Counted from the stretch's first letter, positions 43,714 through 54,065 are shown. The stretch is DNA of 64,000 nucleotides from Gracilibacillus alcaliphilus (GCF_016909015.1 NZ_JAFBFA010000027.1:12415-76414), one strand, 5' to 3'. Made by a program: numbers and translations. Notes: generated by a model from the letters alone, not told the origin.

Positions 43714-45557
43714 TGAGAGGGATGGCCCAGATGGGATATAAACAACGAATAGGTTTGTTAGTATTATTAGATTCGCTGATTGTAAGTACAGCCATCTTTA
43801 TATCATCCTGGATCGTATATCCTAATTTTGATGGTATTAATATGAGAGTAATGGTAATCACTGCGATTGCCCTGCTCTTATTTCATCATCTATTTGCATT
43901 TATTTATAAGCTCTACCATAAGGTATGGGCATATGCAAGTATTGGGGAGCTCATGGCGATTGTTAAAGCTATCACACTAACGATCGTGGCGACAGCTGTG
44001 GTGCAATTCTTTGTCAATGACTTTACTCTATTAAGAAGAGCATTATTAGTGACTTGGCTGTTACATATTATTTTAATTGGCGGATCACGTTTTATTTGGC
44101 GAATCTTCCGTGATCAATATATGCATGATAACACGAAGAAGAAACGGACATTGATAGTTGGTGCTGGTGCAGCTGGGGCAATGATTGCCAGACAATTAAG
44201 AAATGAGCATTCACATACTGACCTTTTAGCGGTAGCTTTTGCTGATGATGATATGGCTAAACATAAGATGCAGCTCTATGATTTGCCTGTAGCAGGAAGT
44301 ACCAAGGATATACCAGAACTAGTCAAGGAAATGGAGATCAAACATATTGTAATTGCGATCCCTTCGTTATCTAGCAGTACCTTATCAGAGATTGTTACCA
44401 TTTGTAACAGTACGAATGTGAAGGTGCAGATGGTACCCAAAATTGAGGATATTGTTTCTGGTAAGATTTCGGTTAGTTCATTAAAAAATGTCGATGTAGA
44501 GGATGTTCTGGGCAGGGATCCAGTTGAATTAGATATTGATTCAATATCTGAGTATGTTACAGGTAATACGGTGATGGTAACTGGTGCAGGTGGTTCAATA
44601 GGTTCAGAAATTTGTAGGCAGTTAATGCGATTTAATCCATCAAAGATTTTATTGGTGGGTCATGGCGAATTCAGTATTTACACAATTGATATGGAGTTGC
44701 GTAAAAAATATCAAGACGATGTCGAAATTTTACCTATTATTGCAGATGTGCAGGATAGAGAGCGGATCTTTGATATTGTGAATCAACATCAGCCAAGAAT
44801 TATTTATCATGCAGCAGCACATAAACATGTACCATTAATGGAATATAATCCCCATGAGGCAGTAAAAAACAATGTTATAGGCACTCGTAATGTAGCAGAA
44901 GCAGCTGATGCATTTGGCATTCATACTTTTGTTTTAGTTTCTACCGATAAGGCTGTTAATCCTACTAATGTGATGGGTGCTACTAAGCGAATAGCGGAAA
45001 TGGTTATTCAAGATTTAGCCAAACGAAGTCAGACAAAGTTTGTAGCGGTTCGTTTTGGAAATGTGTTAGGAAGTCGTGGAAGTGTTATTCCTTTATTTAA
45101 GAAGCAGATTGAAGAAGGCGGTCCAGTGACAGTCACACATCCAGATATGACAAGGTATTTTATGACTATTCCAGAGGCTTCCAGGCTTGTGATTCAAGCT
45201 GGAACCTTGGCGCGCGGTGGTGAAATATTTGTGTTAGATATGGGTGAACCGGTGAAAATTGTCGATTTAGCAAGAAACTTGATCAAATTATCTGGTTATA
45301 CGGAGAAAGAAATCCCGATTGAATTTTCTGGTATAAGGCCTGGTGAAAAAATGTACGAGGAATTACTTGGAGAAGACGAAGTTCACCCAGAGGCTGTATT
45401 TGAGAAAATTTATATTGGGAAGACGGTAGACGTGGATCAGGAACAATTGAGAGAATTGATCGAGGGGTTTTCAGAGTATGATCATACTAAGCTAAAAGAG
45501 ACTTTAATGAAGATTGTATTTGTTGATTCGAAGAAGTATACACAAGCAATTAACTAA
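43713..45557 (+). CDS. epsC: EpsC/PglF-like membrane-bound UDP-GlcNAc 4,6-dehydratase
   Basis: Four N-terminal membrane helices (to about 130) precede a CoA-binding-like Rossmann domain (GAGAAGAMIARQL near 148) and the catalytic SDR domain (GAGGSIGSEICRQL near 290, STDKAVNPTNVMGATKR near 410). It closely resembles Bacillus EpsC and PglF, which make UDP-4-keto-6-deoxy-GlcNAc. The start may be 43713 (overlapping gtaB) or 43731, the latter ten bases after GAGAGG. Confidence 0.92.
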   Translation: MRGMAQMGYKQRIGLLVLLDSLIVSTAIFISSWIVYPNFDGINMRVMVITAIALLLFHHLFAFIYKLYHKVWAYASIGELMAIVKAITLTIVATAVVQFFVNDFTLLRRALLVTWLLHIILIGGSRFIWRIFRDQYMHDNTKKKRTLIVGAGAAGAMIARQLRNEHSHTDLLAVAFADDDMAKHKMQLYDLPVAGSTKDIPELVKEMEIKHIVIAIPSLSSSTLSEIVTICNSTNVKVQMVPKIEDIVSGKISVSSLKNVDVEDVLGRDPVELDIDSISEYVTGNTVMVTGAGGSIGSEICRQLMRFNPSKILLVGHGEFSIYTIDMELRKKYQDDVEILPIIADVQDRERIFDIVNQHQPRIIYHAAAHKHVPLMEYNPHEAVKNNVIGTRNVAEAADAFGIHTFVLVSTDKAVNPTNVMGATKRIAEMVIQDLAKRSQTKFVAVRFGNVLGSRGSVIPLFKKQIEEGGPVTVTHPDMTRYFMTIPEASRLVIQAGTLARGGEIFVLDMGEPVKIVDLARNLIKLSGYTEKEIPIEFSGIRPGEKMYEELLGEDEVHPEAVFEKIYIGKTVDVDQEQLRELIEGFSEYDHTKLKETLMKIVFVDSKKYTQAIN

Positions 45558-45604
45558 CTATACATGGTATGGGGAACTAACTACTTGAGAGGAAGCTTTT
45601 AATT

Positions 45605-46717
45605 ATGACTGAACGTATCTTTCTTTCTTCACCACATATGAGTGATGAAGGCTATGAGCGACAATATGTAAAAGAGGCATTTGATACTAATTGGATTGCA
45701 CCACTAGGAACCAATGTAAATGAGTTTGAAAAGGAATTGGCTGAGAAAGTAGGTTCTAAGGCAGCAGCAGCCCTATCTTCTGGGACAGCTGCGATACACT
45801 TAGCTTTGAAAGCAGCGGGGGTGGAAGAGGGAGATATTGTTTTCTGTTCTACTTTAACATTTTCAGCAACAGCTAATCCTATTATTTATCAAAATGCTAT
45901 ACCTGTTTTCATTGATAGTGATAAAAAAACATGGAATATGAATCCAGAAGCATTGGAAGAAGCTTTTGAGAAATATCCTGAAGTGAAAGCAGTACTTATT
46001 GTACACCTTTACGGTCTATCTGCAGATATGGATAGAATTATGGAGATATGTAACAGACATAATGTAGCTGTTATTGAAGACGCTGCGGAATCTTTAGGTG
46101 GTTATTATAAGGGACAGCATACGGGTACGTTTGGTGACTATGGTATTTTTTCTTTCAATGGTAATAAGATTATTACCACATCAGGTGGAGGTATGCTTGT
46201 TTCTAATAATGAAGAGAAAATCGACAAGGCTCGTTTTTGGGCTACTCAATCACGTGATCAAGCCCGCCACTATCAACATAGTGAATTAGGTTATAATTAC
46301 CGTATGAGTAATGTGACAGCAGGAATTGGTAGAGGTCAACTCAAGGTACTAGAACAACGAGTAGAAAAGAAACGATATATTTTTGAATATTACAAACGTG
46401 AACTTGATCATCTAGAAGGTATTGAATTTATGCCAGTTAACGAATGGGATCATCCGAATTATTGGTTAAGTTCTATTCAATTAACCGGCAAGGTAAGGCC
46501 AATCGATATTATTGAAGTATTAGAAAAAGAAAATATTGAGTCAAGGCCTGTCTGGAAGCCTATGCATATGCAGCCATTCTTTCAAGGGTATGATTTTATT
46601 GGACTAGGTGTTTCTGAGAAACTGTTTGAGAATGGTGTTTGTTTGCCAAGTGATACGAAAATGAACGATGAAAATTTAAGTAGAGTGATTAACTTGATTA
46701 AAAGGTTGTGGATATGA
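45605..46717 (+). CDS. epsN: EpsN/PglE-like DegT-family aminotransferase
   Basis: The 370-residue PLP enzyme has SSGTAAIHLALKAAGV near 59, IEDAAESLGG near 158 and FSFNGNKIITTSGGG with the PLP-binding Lys near 183. It follows the dehydratase and should aminate the 4-keto sugar to UDP-4-amino-4,6-dideoxy-GlcNAc. No PglD/EpsM acetyltransferase is found next to it. Confidence 0.9.
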   Translation: MTERIFLSSPHMSDEGYERQYVKEAFDTNWIAPLGTNVNEFEKELAEKVGSKAAAALSSGTAAIHLALKAAGVEEGDIVFCSTLTFSATANPIIYQNAIPVFIDSDKKTWNMNPEALEEAFEKYPEVKAVLIVHLYGLSADMDRIMEICNRHNVAVIEDAAESLGGYYKGQHTGTFGDYGIFSFNGNKIITTSGGGMLVSNNEEKIDKARFWATQSRDQARHYQHSELGYNYRMSNVTAGIGRGQLKVLEQRVEKKRYIFEYYKRELDHLEGIEFMPVNEWDHPNYWLSSIQLTGKVRPIDIIEVLEKENIESRPVWKPMHMQPFFQGYDFIGLGVSEKLFENGVCLPSDTKMNDENLSRVINLIKRLWI

Positions 46718-46718
46718 G

Positions 46719-47387
46719 ATGGATAATTCAAAAAAATCATTTTACAGTAATTTTGTAAAAAGAATATTGGATTTTCTTTTTTCTTTAATTCTAATAATTC
46801 TATTAAGCCCAGTTTTTCTTATTGTAACTATCTTAGTAAAGGAGAAATTAGGAAGACCTGTTCTGTTTAAGCAAAGGAGACCAGGCCTTAATGAAAAAAT
46901 ATTTACTATGTATAAATTTAGGACAATGACAGATGAGAGGGATGAAAAAGGAGAGTTATTACCAGATAGCATAAGACTTACAAAATTCGGGAAAATACTT
47001 AGGTCTACTTCATTAGATGAATTACCAGAATTATTAAATATATTAAAAGGTGATATGTCCTTTGTTGGCCCACGCCCGTTATCGGTTAAATATTTGCCAT
47101 ATTACAATGAAGTTGAAAAAAAACGTCACCGTGTAAAGCCTGGCCTAACAGGATTAGCTCAGGTGAACGGAAGGAATAAGGCATCTTGGGAAACAAGATT
47201 TGCTTATGATATTGAATATATATCTAATATCTCTTTAATGTTTGATATAAGAATTATAGTGAAAACTATCATTGTCGTTTTTAAAAGAAAAGATGTAACA
47301 GTTAGAGGCACTGGTCAGATAGAAAATTTCCATGAATACCGTATGAAAAAAAATAAAGAAAGTGGTTTGAAAAATGGAAATTGGTAG
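46719..47387 (+). CDS. epsL: PglC/EpsL-like initiating sugar-1-phosphate transferase
   Basis: The 222-residue protein has one N-terminal membrane helix (about 17-39) and the polyprenyl-phosphate transferase block: FKQRRPGLNEKIFTMYKFRTM, STSLDELPELLNIL, FVGPRPL and VKPGLTGLAQVNGRN. It links the first sugar-1-phosphate, probably the bacillosamine-type sugar, to undecaprenyl phosphate. It starts one base after the aminotransferase stop. Confidence 0.93.
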   Translation: MDNSKKSFYSNFVKRILDFLFSLILIILLSPVFLIVTILVKEKLGRPVLFKQRRPGLNEKIFTMYKFRTMTDERDEKGELLPDSIRLTKFGKILRSTSLDELPELLNILKGDMSFVGPRPLSVKYLPYYNEVEKKRHRVKPGLTGLAQVNGRNKASWETRFAYDIEYISNISLMFDIRIIVKTIIVVFKRKDVTVRGTGQIENFHEYRMKKNKESGLKNGNW

Positions 47388-48447
47388 CGAGTTTGCATTA
47401 TTTGAATCACGACAACAAACAGTGGAGCAGAAATCCGTATATGAAATGATTAAAAATATAGGGCAAGATAGTAAATTTCTTTTTTCTGGTAGAACAGCGA
47501 TAGACTATATATTACAAGATATAAAGGTGGATGTAAGAACTGTGTATGCACCTTCTTATTGTTGTGACTCTATGTTACAACCTTTTATTGATAAAGGACT
47601 AAATATAGAATTCTATGAAGTGGTTTTTAAAAATGGAAGTGTTATATACAAAGTTGACTTTGATAAAAAAATCGATGTGTTTTTGGGAATGAGTTATTTT
47701 GGGTTCTATATTTCTAATATGGATGAAATAATTAGTATTTTCCACAGGAAAAATGTATTAGTGATTGAAGACATCACACATAGATTATTTTCTACCAAGA
47801 ATTATTGTGAAAAATCAGATTACTTAATAGGGAGTATTCGCAAATGGTTACCTTTACCGAGTGGCGGTGTAGCTATTAAAAGAAATAGTTTTTTTAAAAA
47901 TGTGAAATTAAATAAACCTCCTGTTGCAATCATAAATAAGAAAATAGAAGCTATGAAAAAAAAGGCAAAATACCTAGTATCACGTTCAAGCAAAATAGCT
48001 AAAAATGAATTTTTAGCTTTATATTCTGAATTTAATAAAAGTTTAAGTCAAACTTATAAAAATCTAACAATAGATGATTATTCTATGAATATATTATTAT
48101 ATAGCAGTGTGGAGGAAATTAAAAAAAAGAGACTGGAAAACACAATATATCTTTATGAACAGCTAAAAAGTTCAAAAGATATTCAGTTTATGTTTGATAC
48201 TTTTGATCCATCTAAGGACTGTCCGCTTTTTGTTCCGCTTATGGTTAATGACATACTTAGAGATAAAATAAGAAGTAACTTAATTCAGAATTCCGTATAT
48301 TGTCCCATTCATTGGCCGCCATCAAAAGCGCTCAATATAAACAGTCGAATTTTCAATATCTATAATCAAGAACTTTCGTTAATATGTGACCAAAGGTATG
48401 GAATCTCTGATATGAGATATCAAATAAATAAGTTAGGGGAGTTTTAA
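47374..48447 (+). CDS. Divergent DegT-fold PLP-dependent protein
   Basis: The 357-residue protein keeps the outline of DegT aminotransferases: FLFSGRTAIDYIL near 30, VIEDITHRLFS near 128 (Asp for the PLP ring nitrogen) and GSIRKWLPLPSGGVAI near 150 with a candidate PLP Lys. It is divergent from the EpsN-like gene. It overlaps the sugar transferase gene by 14 bases. It may act on a different sugar or non-sugar precursor. Confidence 0.65.
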   Translation: MEIGSEFALFESRQQTVEQKSVYEMIKNIGQDSKFLFSGRTAIDYILQDIKVDVRTVYAPSYCCDSMLQPFIDKGLNIEFYEVVFKNGSVIYKVDFDKKIDVFLGMSYFGFYISNMDEIISIFHRKNVLVIEDITHRLFSTKNYCEKSDYLIGSIRKWLPLPSGGVAIKRNSFFKNVKLNKPPVAIINKKIEAMKKKAKYLVSRSSKIAKNEFLALYSEFNKSLSQTYKNLTIDDYSMNILLYSSVEEIKKKRLENTIYLYEQLKSSKDIQFMFDTFDPSKDCPLFVPLMVNDILRDKIRSNLIQNSVYCPIHWPPSKALNINSRIFNIYNQELSLICDQRYGISDMRYQINKLGEF

Positions 48448-48455
48448 AATATATT

Positions 48456-49457
48456 ATGATAGACATATATTTTGAACATAATTATGGCAAACTTTATGAG
48501 GAAATTGAACACGGTGAAAGCAGTGTGTTCAAATTAGACAATGAATTTGGGAGTATTGAATATATTTTTTTGAAAAGAAAGATACCAGGTGACACAAAAG
48601 AAGAATATTTTGATATTGTTTCTCCATATGGTTACGGTGGGCCTGTCATAGTTGACTATGTACCAGGAAAGAAGCGAGAGCTGGTTTTAGAGTTTAAAAA
48701 CAAATTTCATGAATTTTGTGTAGATAATAATATAATATCTGAGTTTGTACGCTTTCATCCTTTAGTGAATAATGCTAAAGATTTTGAAGATGTTTACAAA
48801 GTTGAATATAGTAGAAAAACAGTTGGAACTAATTTAAAAGAATTTGATGACCCTTTTCAATCAGAGTTTTCTAAATCTTGTCGAAAAAATATAAGAAAAT
48901 CTCTAAAGGAGGGTGTGAGTTATAGAGTAACAGAACAACCTGAAGATATTAGTGCATTTAAACAAATCTATTATTCTACAATGGATAGAAACCAGGCAAA
49001 AGATTATTACTATTTTGATGATGCTTATTTTGAAAAGTGCCTTAACTATTTCAAAAAAAACCTTTTGCTAGTTGAAGCAATTTATGAAGACAAAATTATT
49101 GCAATGGGATTTTATTTTATATATAACAAAACAATACATATTCACCTTTCAGGTACTTTAAGCGAGTTTTTATACCTTTCTCCGGCATACATACTTCGAT
49201 ACGCTGTAACTTTATGGGGAAAAGAAAACGAATATGAAGTTATTCACCATGGTGGTGGCAGAACAAGTGATGAAGAGGATAACCTATTTAAGTTTAAGAA
49301 ACAATTTGGTAAAAATACAGAATATTTATTTTATATTGGCAAGAACATAATCAATGAGGAGATTTATTATAAGCTCTGTAAACAAAAAGAAATTGATGTG
49401 AACATTGATTTTTTTCCGGCTTACAGATGTGAGTGGAAAGGGAAGAAGCTACCATAA
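48456..49457 (+). CDS. FemAB/GNAT-like acyl- or aminoacyltransferase
   Basis: The 333-residue protein has the double-GNAT layout of FemAB-related proteins: SCRKNIRKSLKEGVSY near 150, YYSTMDRNQAKDYYYF near 173, IIAMGFYFIYNKTIHIHLSGT near 215 and FKKQFG near 282. FemX-type enzymes add amino acids from tRNA to lipid II; related proteins in polysaccharide clusters may acylate amino sugars. Target unknown. Confidence 0.7.
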   Translation: MIDIYFEHNYGKLYEEIEHGESSVFKLDNEFGSIEYIFLKRKIPGDTKEEYFDIVSPYGYGGPVIVDYVPGKKRELVLEFKNKFHEFCVDNNIISEFVRFHPLVNNAKDFEDVYKVEYSRKTVGTNLKEFDDPFQSEFSKSCRKNIRKSLKEGVSYRVTEQPEDISAFKQIYYSTMDRNQAKDYYYFDDAYFEKCLNYFKKNLLLVEAIYEDKIIAMGFYFIYNKTIHIHLSGTLSEFLYLSPAYILRYAVTLWGKENEYEVIHHGGGRTSDEEDNLFKFKKQFGKNTEYLFYIGKNIINEEIYYKLCKQKEIDVNIDFFPAYRCEWKGKKLP

Positions 49458-49480
49458 ATAACGATTTTTGGAGGGTAATA

Positions 49481-50776
49481 ATGTCTAGTTTTGCAGGAAA
49501 GAGACTTTTAATTCTAGGTGGTTCACAAATTTCGTGTGAAATAGTAAATAAAGCAAAGGAGATGGGGATTTATACTTTTGTCACGGACTGGTATCCAATT
49601 GAAAAATCTCCAGCAAAACAAATTGCTGATAAAGCTTTAATGATAAGTACGACAGATATCGAGGCTATTGTTGAATTAATACAACGTGAACAAATAGATG
49701 GAGTGATAACAGGATTCACTGACTCGGTGTTACCTTATTATGCTTTAATATGTGAAAGAGCGGGACTTCCCTGTTATGGTACATATGAACAATTTAATGT
49801 ATTAATAGATAAAAGCAGCTATAAGCCTATGTGTAGGAAATATGGGGTTCCAATAGTTGAAGATTATGACATAAATGAAGTCATAAACAGTTCAAATGAT
49901 TTGAACATAAAATACCCTGTTTTAGTAAAGCCGTCTGATGCCAGTGGCGGCAAAGGTATTTCAGTGTGCTATAATCAATCAGAATTGTTAGAAGGCTATA
50001 AAAAGGCGTTACAATTCTCTGAAAGAAAACAAGTATTAGTTGAGCGTTATATTAGAGGTGAGGAAGTTACTGTATTTTACATTTTACAAGATGGCGAAAT
50101 TTATCTTGCCACAATTGCAAATAGACATATCAAACAAAATCAACCTGATACAATTCCTTTGCCAGTAGCTTATACATTTCCATCAGTGCACATACAGAAA
50201 TATAAAGCGAACATTGAGCCAAATGTAAAGAAAATGTTCCAATCATTGAAAATGAAAAATGGAATGGTGTTTATGCAGTGTTTAGTAGAAGATGGAGAAT
50301 GTTTGGTATATGATATTGGTTATCGCCTAACTGGTACACTTGAGTATAAATTATTTGACCAAATGGCAGAATATAATACATTAGAAATGTTAATACATTT
50401 TGCAATAACCGGAAAAATGTCTGATTATTCAATCAAAGAAAAAATTGAATCACAATGGAAAGAATATGCATGTAACGTTTCTTTTTTGGTAAAACCTGGG
50501 AAAATTAGAACGATAAAGGGTGTTGATAAAATTTTAAGTATACCGGGAGTGTTGGATGCAGTTTTTGCACATAAAGAGGGCAGTGAAATTCCTCTAAATG
50601 CTAAAGGTACTTTGAAGCAAATTTTATTAAGAGTTTTTGCTACATCACCTAGTCAAGAGAAATTAGAGGAGATTTTAAACAATATATATGAACAACTAGA
50701 AGTTGTATCAACAGATGATGAACAAATGCTATTAGCGGGTTTTGATACTACTGAGTTAAGGGGGAAATTAACTTGA
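49481..50776 (+). CDS. ATP-grasp ligase-like protein in the EPS cluster
   Basis: From ATG 49481 (GGAGGGT seven bases upstream) the protein is 431 residues: an N-terminal Rossmann-like preATP-grasp domain (RLLILGGSQISCEIV) and an ATP-grasp domain with YPVLVKPSDASGGKGISV near 130-150 and VLVERYIRGEEVTVFYI near 178-194. Such enzymes form amide or ester bonds via an acyl phosphate. An in-frame ATG at 49433 lies inside the upstream gene and lacks a site. The ligated group is unknown. Confidence 0.8.
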   Translation: MSSFAGKRLLILGGSQISCEIVNKAKEMGIYTFVTDWYPIEKSPAKQIADKALMISTTDIEAIVELIQREQIDGVITGFTDSVLPYYALICERAGLPCYGTYEQFNVLIDKSSYKPMCRKYGVPIVEDYDINEVINSSNDLNIKYPVLVKPSDASGGKGISVCYNQSELLEGYKKALQFSERKQVLVERYIRGEEVTVFYILQDGEIYLATIANRHIKQNQPDTIPLPVAYTFPSVHIQKYKANIEPNVKKMFQSLKMKNGMVFMQCLVEDGECLVYDIGYRLTGTLEYKLFDQMAEYNTLEMLIHFAITGKMSDYSIKEKIESQWKEYACNVSFLVKPGKIRTIKGVDKILSIPGVLDAVFAHKEGSEIPLNAKGTLKQILLRVFATSPSQEKLEEILNNIYEQLEVVSTDDEQMLLAGFDTTELRGKLT

Positions 50777-51699
50777 ATTCACCAAAAACAGTAATTGTAA
50801 GTGGTGCTAGTGGCTTTTTAGGAAAACAATTAGTTAAACAGATGGTTCGGAAAAATGAATATAACGTAGTAGCTCTTACGTCCAATGCTAATAAGTTGAA
50901 ATCTGAAATTGGTACCGAAGAAAATCTAAATATTTATATTATTAATGAATTTTTGAAAACGATAGACGGTTTGAGCGAAAACGATGTGTTCATTAATTGT
51001 GCATTTCCAAGAAGTTCTGACCCATCAAAATTAGCTAAAGGGATAGAATTTACAGAAGAAATAATTCAAAAAATGATTAAAAAAGGTATAAGAAATATAA
51101 TTAATATATCTTCACAGAGTGTATACAGCCAAAAAACAAAAACCAATACTGATGAAACAACACAAGTAGTACCTGAATCTTTTTATGGTATGACGAAATA
51201 TGCTACTGAAAGAATCGTGGCAGCAACTTGTGAGTTGATTGATTTTAAAATCAACTATTCTAATATTAGATTAGCAAGTTTAACTGGTAATGAATTAGAA
51301 GCGAGAATGACAAATAGATTTGTGAAAAATGCTTTAAGTAATAAATCTATTATTATTAATGGTGGAAACCAAAAAATTTCCTATTTGGATGTTAGGGATG
51401 CTGCTGAAGCATTGATTCAAATGCTTAACGTTGATCCAAACCAATGGAATAACGTTTATAATCTAGGAAATCATTATTATTTTACGGTATTAGAATTGGC
51501 GGAGACTGTGAAACAACAGGCTGCTGATTTATTAGGCAGAGAAGTAAAATTAGAAATTACTGAAGGCAACGATGACTTTAATAATTTAATTAATAGTAGC
51601 CAGTTTTACAATGACTTCAATTGGAGACCTGTATATGATATGCCATCAATAGTCACTGATTTATTTAACTATTATAGTGAAAAGGAAGAAACTGTATAA
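50773..51699 (+). CDS. NAD(P)-dependent sugar epimerase/dehydratase (SDR)
   Basis: The 308-residue protein has VSGASGFLGKQLVKQM near 9-24, INISSQSVYSQ near 113 and SFYGMTKYATER near 136 with the catalytic Tyr/Lys pair. It starts with TTG, overlapping the ATP-grasp stop by four bases, which suggests the two act in one route. Epimerase, reductase or dehydratase activity cannot be told apart. Confidence 0.82.
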   Translation: MNSPKTVIVSGASGFLGKQLVKQMVRKNEYNVVALTSNANKLKSEIGTEENLNIYIINEFLKTIDGLSENDVFINCAFPRSSDPSKLAKGIEFTEEIIQKMIKKGIRNIINISSQSVYSQKTKTNTDETTQVVPESFYGMTKYATERIVAATCELIDFKINYSNIRLASLTGNELEARMTNRFVKNALSNKSIIINGGNQKISYLDVRDAAEALIQMLNVDPNQWNNVYNLGNHYYFTVLELAETVKQQAADLLGREVKLEITEGNDDFNNLINSSQFYNDFNWRPVYDMPSIVTDLFNYYSEKEETV

Positions 51700-51701
51700 C
51701 T

Positions 51702-52853
51702 ATGTTTATTTTAAAAATAGGACGTTCCTATCCGCAACAAGAAACAGGAATGATGGGTATATTTGAATATGAGCAAGCAGAAGCATTGGGGAAATATGGG
51801 CATAAGATAATATATATATCTATTGACACTCGTTCAATAAAAAGGTTGAGAAAGTTCGGTTTTTTTGAAAAACAATCTGAGCATGCAAAAGGGTATTGTT
51901 ACCACTTACCTATCGGTGGGCTGCCACAAAATTTATTTTCTAAAATAAAATTATTCTATTATAGAAAGTTAATGAAAAGGATTATTGAGAAGTATGGTAT
52001 TCCAGATATTATCCATGTGCATTTTCCATTGTTAACTTTAACCACAGATGTTTGGGAATACTTGAAGTCTTTTGATAAGCCGATAGTTGTTACCGAGCAT
52101 TGGACCAAAGTCCAGATAAAAGATTTAGAACCATTCCGTGTGAACCTTTTAAAAAGGATAACAGAGCAGTCAAATACTCTTATTTGTGTTAGCGATACTT
52201 TGAAACGTAGTATAGAAGAAATAACGAAGACAAATAAGAATATTCTAGTTATTCCTAACATGGTTTCACCAGAATTTTATTATGATAACAATTCAAACCA
52301 AAATAATAGAGAGTATCTTCAATTTGTGACTATAGGTAGATTGGTAAAAGTAAAAAGGTTTGATTTTTTAGTTAGGGCATTTATTAAGGCTTTTAAAGGA
52401 AATCAAAATGTGAGATTAGTTATTGTAGGTGGAGGACCAGTTTATAATGATTTATTAGAATTAGTGAAAAAAAATAAAATGGAAGATCAAATTTTATTAC
52501 TTGGTTTTCAAACTAGACATCAAACCGCAAAAATAATACGAGAAAGTGATGCATTTGTTTCTGCAAGTGAATTAGAAACATTTGGTGTCCCTTTTATAGA
52601 AGCAATGGTAAGTGGAAAACCCGTGATTGGTATAAAAAATGGACCGATTGATCGTTACATTTCAAAAGAAAATGGTATTCTTTTTGAAAAAAATAGTATA
52701 AATGAGCTTGAAAAAGCATTATACGAATTATTGATTAATAAAAATTTGTATGATGGAGAAAGTATATCTTCTAAAGCATGTTCTTTATTTAGTGAAGAAA
52801 GTGTAACTATGAAACTCTCTAAAGTTTATAGAGATATTTTAAAAAATAAATAA
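51702..52853 (+). CDS. GT4 glycosyltransferase
   Basis: The 383-residue GT-B enzyme has FVTIGRLVKVKRFDFLVRAF near 207, VIVGGGPVYNDLLEL near 240 and the EX7E-type block ELETFGVPFIEAMVSGKPVIG near 287. It should extend the lipid-linked repeat unit with a nucleotide sugar. It starts two bases after the SDR stop. Sugar specificity is unknown. Confidence 0.88.
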   Translation: MFILKIGRSYPQQETGMMGIFEYEQAEALGKYGHKIIYISIDTRSIKRLRKFGFFEKQSEHAKGYCYHLPIGGLPQNLFSKIKLFYYRKLMKRIIEKYGIPDIIHVHFPLLTLTTDVWEYLKSFDKPIVVTEHWTKVQIKDLEPFRVNLLKRITEQSNTLICVSDTLKRSIEEITKTNKNILVIPNMVSPEFYYDNNSNQNNREYLQFVTIGRLVKVKRFDFLVRAFIKAFKGNQNVRLVIVGGGPVYNDLLELVKKNKMEDQILLLGFQTRHQTAKIIRESDAFVSASELETFGVPFIEAMVSGKPVIGIKNGPIDRYISKENGILFEKNSINELEKALYELLINKNLYDGESISSKACSLFSEESVTMKLSKVYRDILKNK

Positions 52854-52871
52854 TGAGGGGTTAACTGCTGT

Positions 52872-54038
52872 ATGAAAGTATTGATTGTATCACCTTATTT
52901 CCCACCATATCAAAGCGTAGCAGTAGTAAGAATTTCAAGCCTGGTACGGCATTTAATACAAAAGGAATTTCAAGTAACTGTGTTAACAAATAAACTTTCA
53001 TCAACAGAAATTCAAAATATAAGTAATTTTAAATTTGAAAATGTAAAAAAATATTATGTTGATATAAGTAGAAATCAAGGTGAGTATTTTAAAAATAAGA
53101 AGAGTTATGAAAAGATTTTTAGGAGATTGATGGAAAAAAACAATTATGACAGAGTTATCATAACTTGTGGCCCCTACTACACAGTTCCTCTGTGTACAAT
53201 TTCTGAAAAAGACTATAATACTAAATGCATCATAGATTATAGAGATCTATGGTTATTAGACATAAGGAATATGAGAGACTTTTTACATCCTAAAAATATA
53301 TTTAAAAAAATAATATTTTTCCCGATAGAAGCCAGGGCTTTTTTTCATTCTCATAAGATAATTACAGTGACGGAGGGGTGGGCAAAAACTCTAAAAAAAA
53401 TGTACCCTTTTTTTAATAAGAAGATAAAAGTAGTTTACAATGGTTACGATGATACTTATCTTAAAGAAGCATATATTTCTAATGAAAATGCAAGTTTTAT
53501 CGAGACTGGTAGGGACTATAATTTAATGATATTTGGAAAATTATCTTATTATTCAAAAGAGTATTCAAATATCCTGTTTAAGGCAGTCAAAGGAATAAAT
53601 GCAAATCATAATAATCTAAATATAGTTCAAGTCGGGCTTGAGGAGTCTGTTACAAGGTCGATTATAAATGAATTAAACTTTAACACTAATAATTTTATAA
53701 GTACAGGCTTTTTAGATTATGCTGATGGAATAAAGGAATTAAAATCTGCTAATGTTACTGTAATTATTGATATTAGGAAAAGGGCTATTGGTACTAAAAT
53801 ATATGACTATGTGTATGTTAATAAACCAATAATATATATAGGGAAAAAGAATACTTATTTATCAAATTTTGTTTCTAAATTTGAGCATGGCTACTCATGT
53901 AATAATGAAAAAGACTTAATACATACCTTAAATTACTTGATTGAAAATAAAATTACCTATTTGACAAAAACAAATACTATAGATCTTTACTCAAGGTCAT
54001 ACCAAAATAATGAGTTTGAAAAGTATATTAAGGGATAG
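52872..54038 (+). CDS. GT4-like glycosyltransferase (divergent)
   Basis: The 388-residue protein begins LIVSPYFPPYQSVAVVRISSL, as in WcaI-like GT-B enzymes, has DYRDLW near 121 and VVYNGYDDTYL near 190, and in place of a clear EX7E shows GTKIYDYVYVNKPIIYIG near 310. It lies 18 bases after the previous glycosyltransferase. Confidence 0.78.
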   Translation: MKVLIVSPYFPPYQSVAVVRISSLVRHLIQKEFQVTVLTNKLSSTEIQNISNFKFENVKKYYVDISRNQGEYFKNKKSYEKIFRRLMEKNNYDRVIITCGPYYTVPLCTISEKDYNTKCIIDYRDLWLLDIRNMRDFLHPKNIFKKIIFFPIEARAFFHSHKIITVTEGWAKTLKKMYPFFNKKIKVVYNGYDDTYLKEAYISNENASFIETGRDYNLMIFGKLSYYSKEYSNILFKAVKGINANHNNLNIVQVGLEESVTRSIINELNFNTNNFISTGFLDYADGIKELKSANVTVIIDIRKRAIGTKIYDYVYVNKPIIYIGKKNTYLSNFVSKFEHGYSCNNEKDLIHTLNYLIENKITYLTKTNTIDLYSRSYQNNEFEKYIKG

Positions 54039-54065
54039 AGACCGTAAGTTTAAAAGGAGAGAATG

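Noticed and set aside
49433..49480. Earlier start of the ATP-grasp gene
   Set aside because: It lies inside the upstream coding region without a ribosome site, whereas GGAGGGT precedes 49481.
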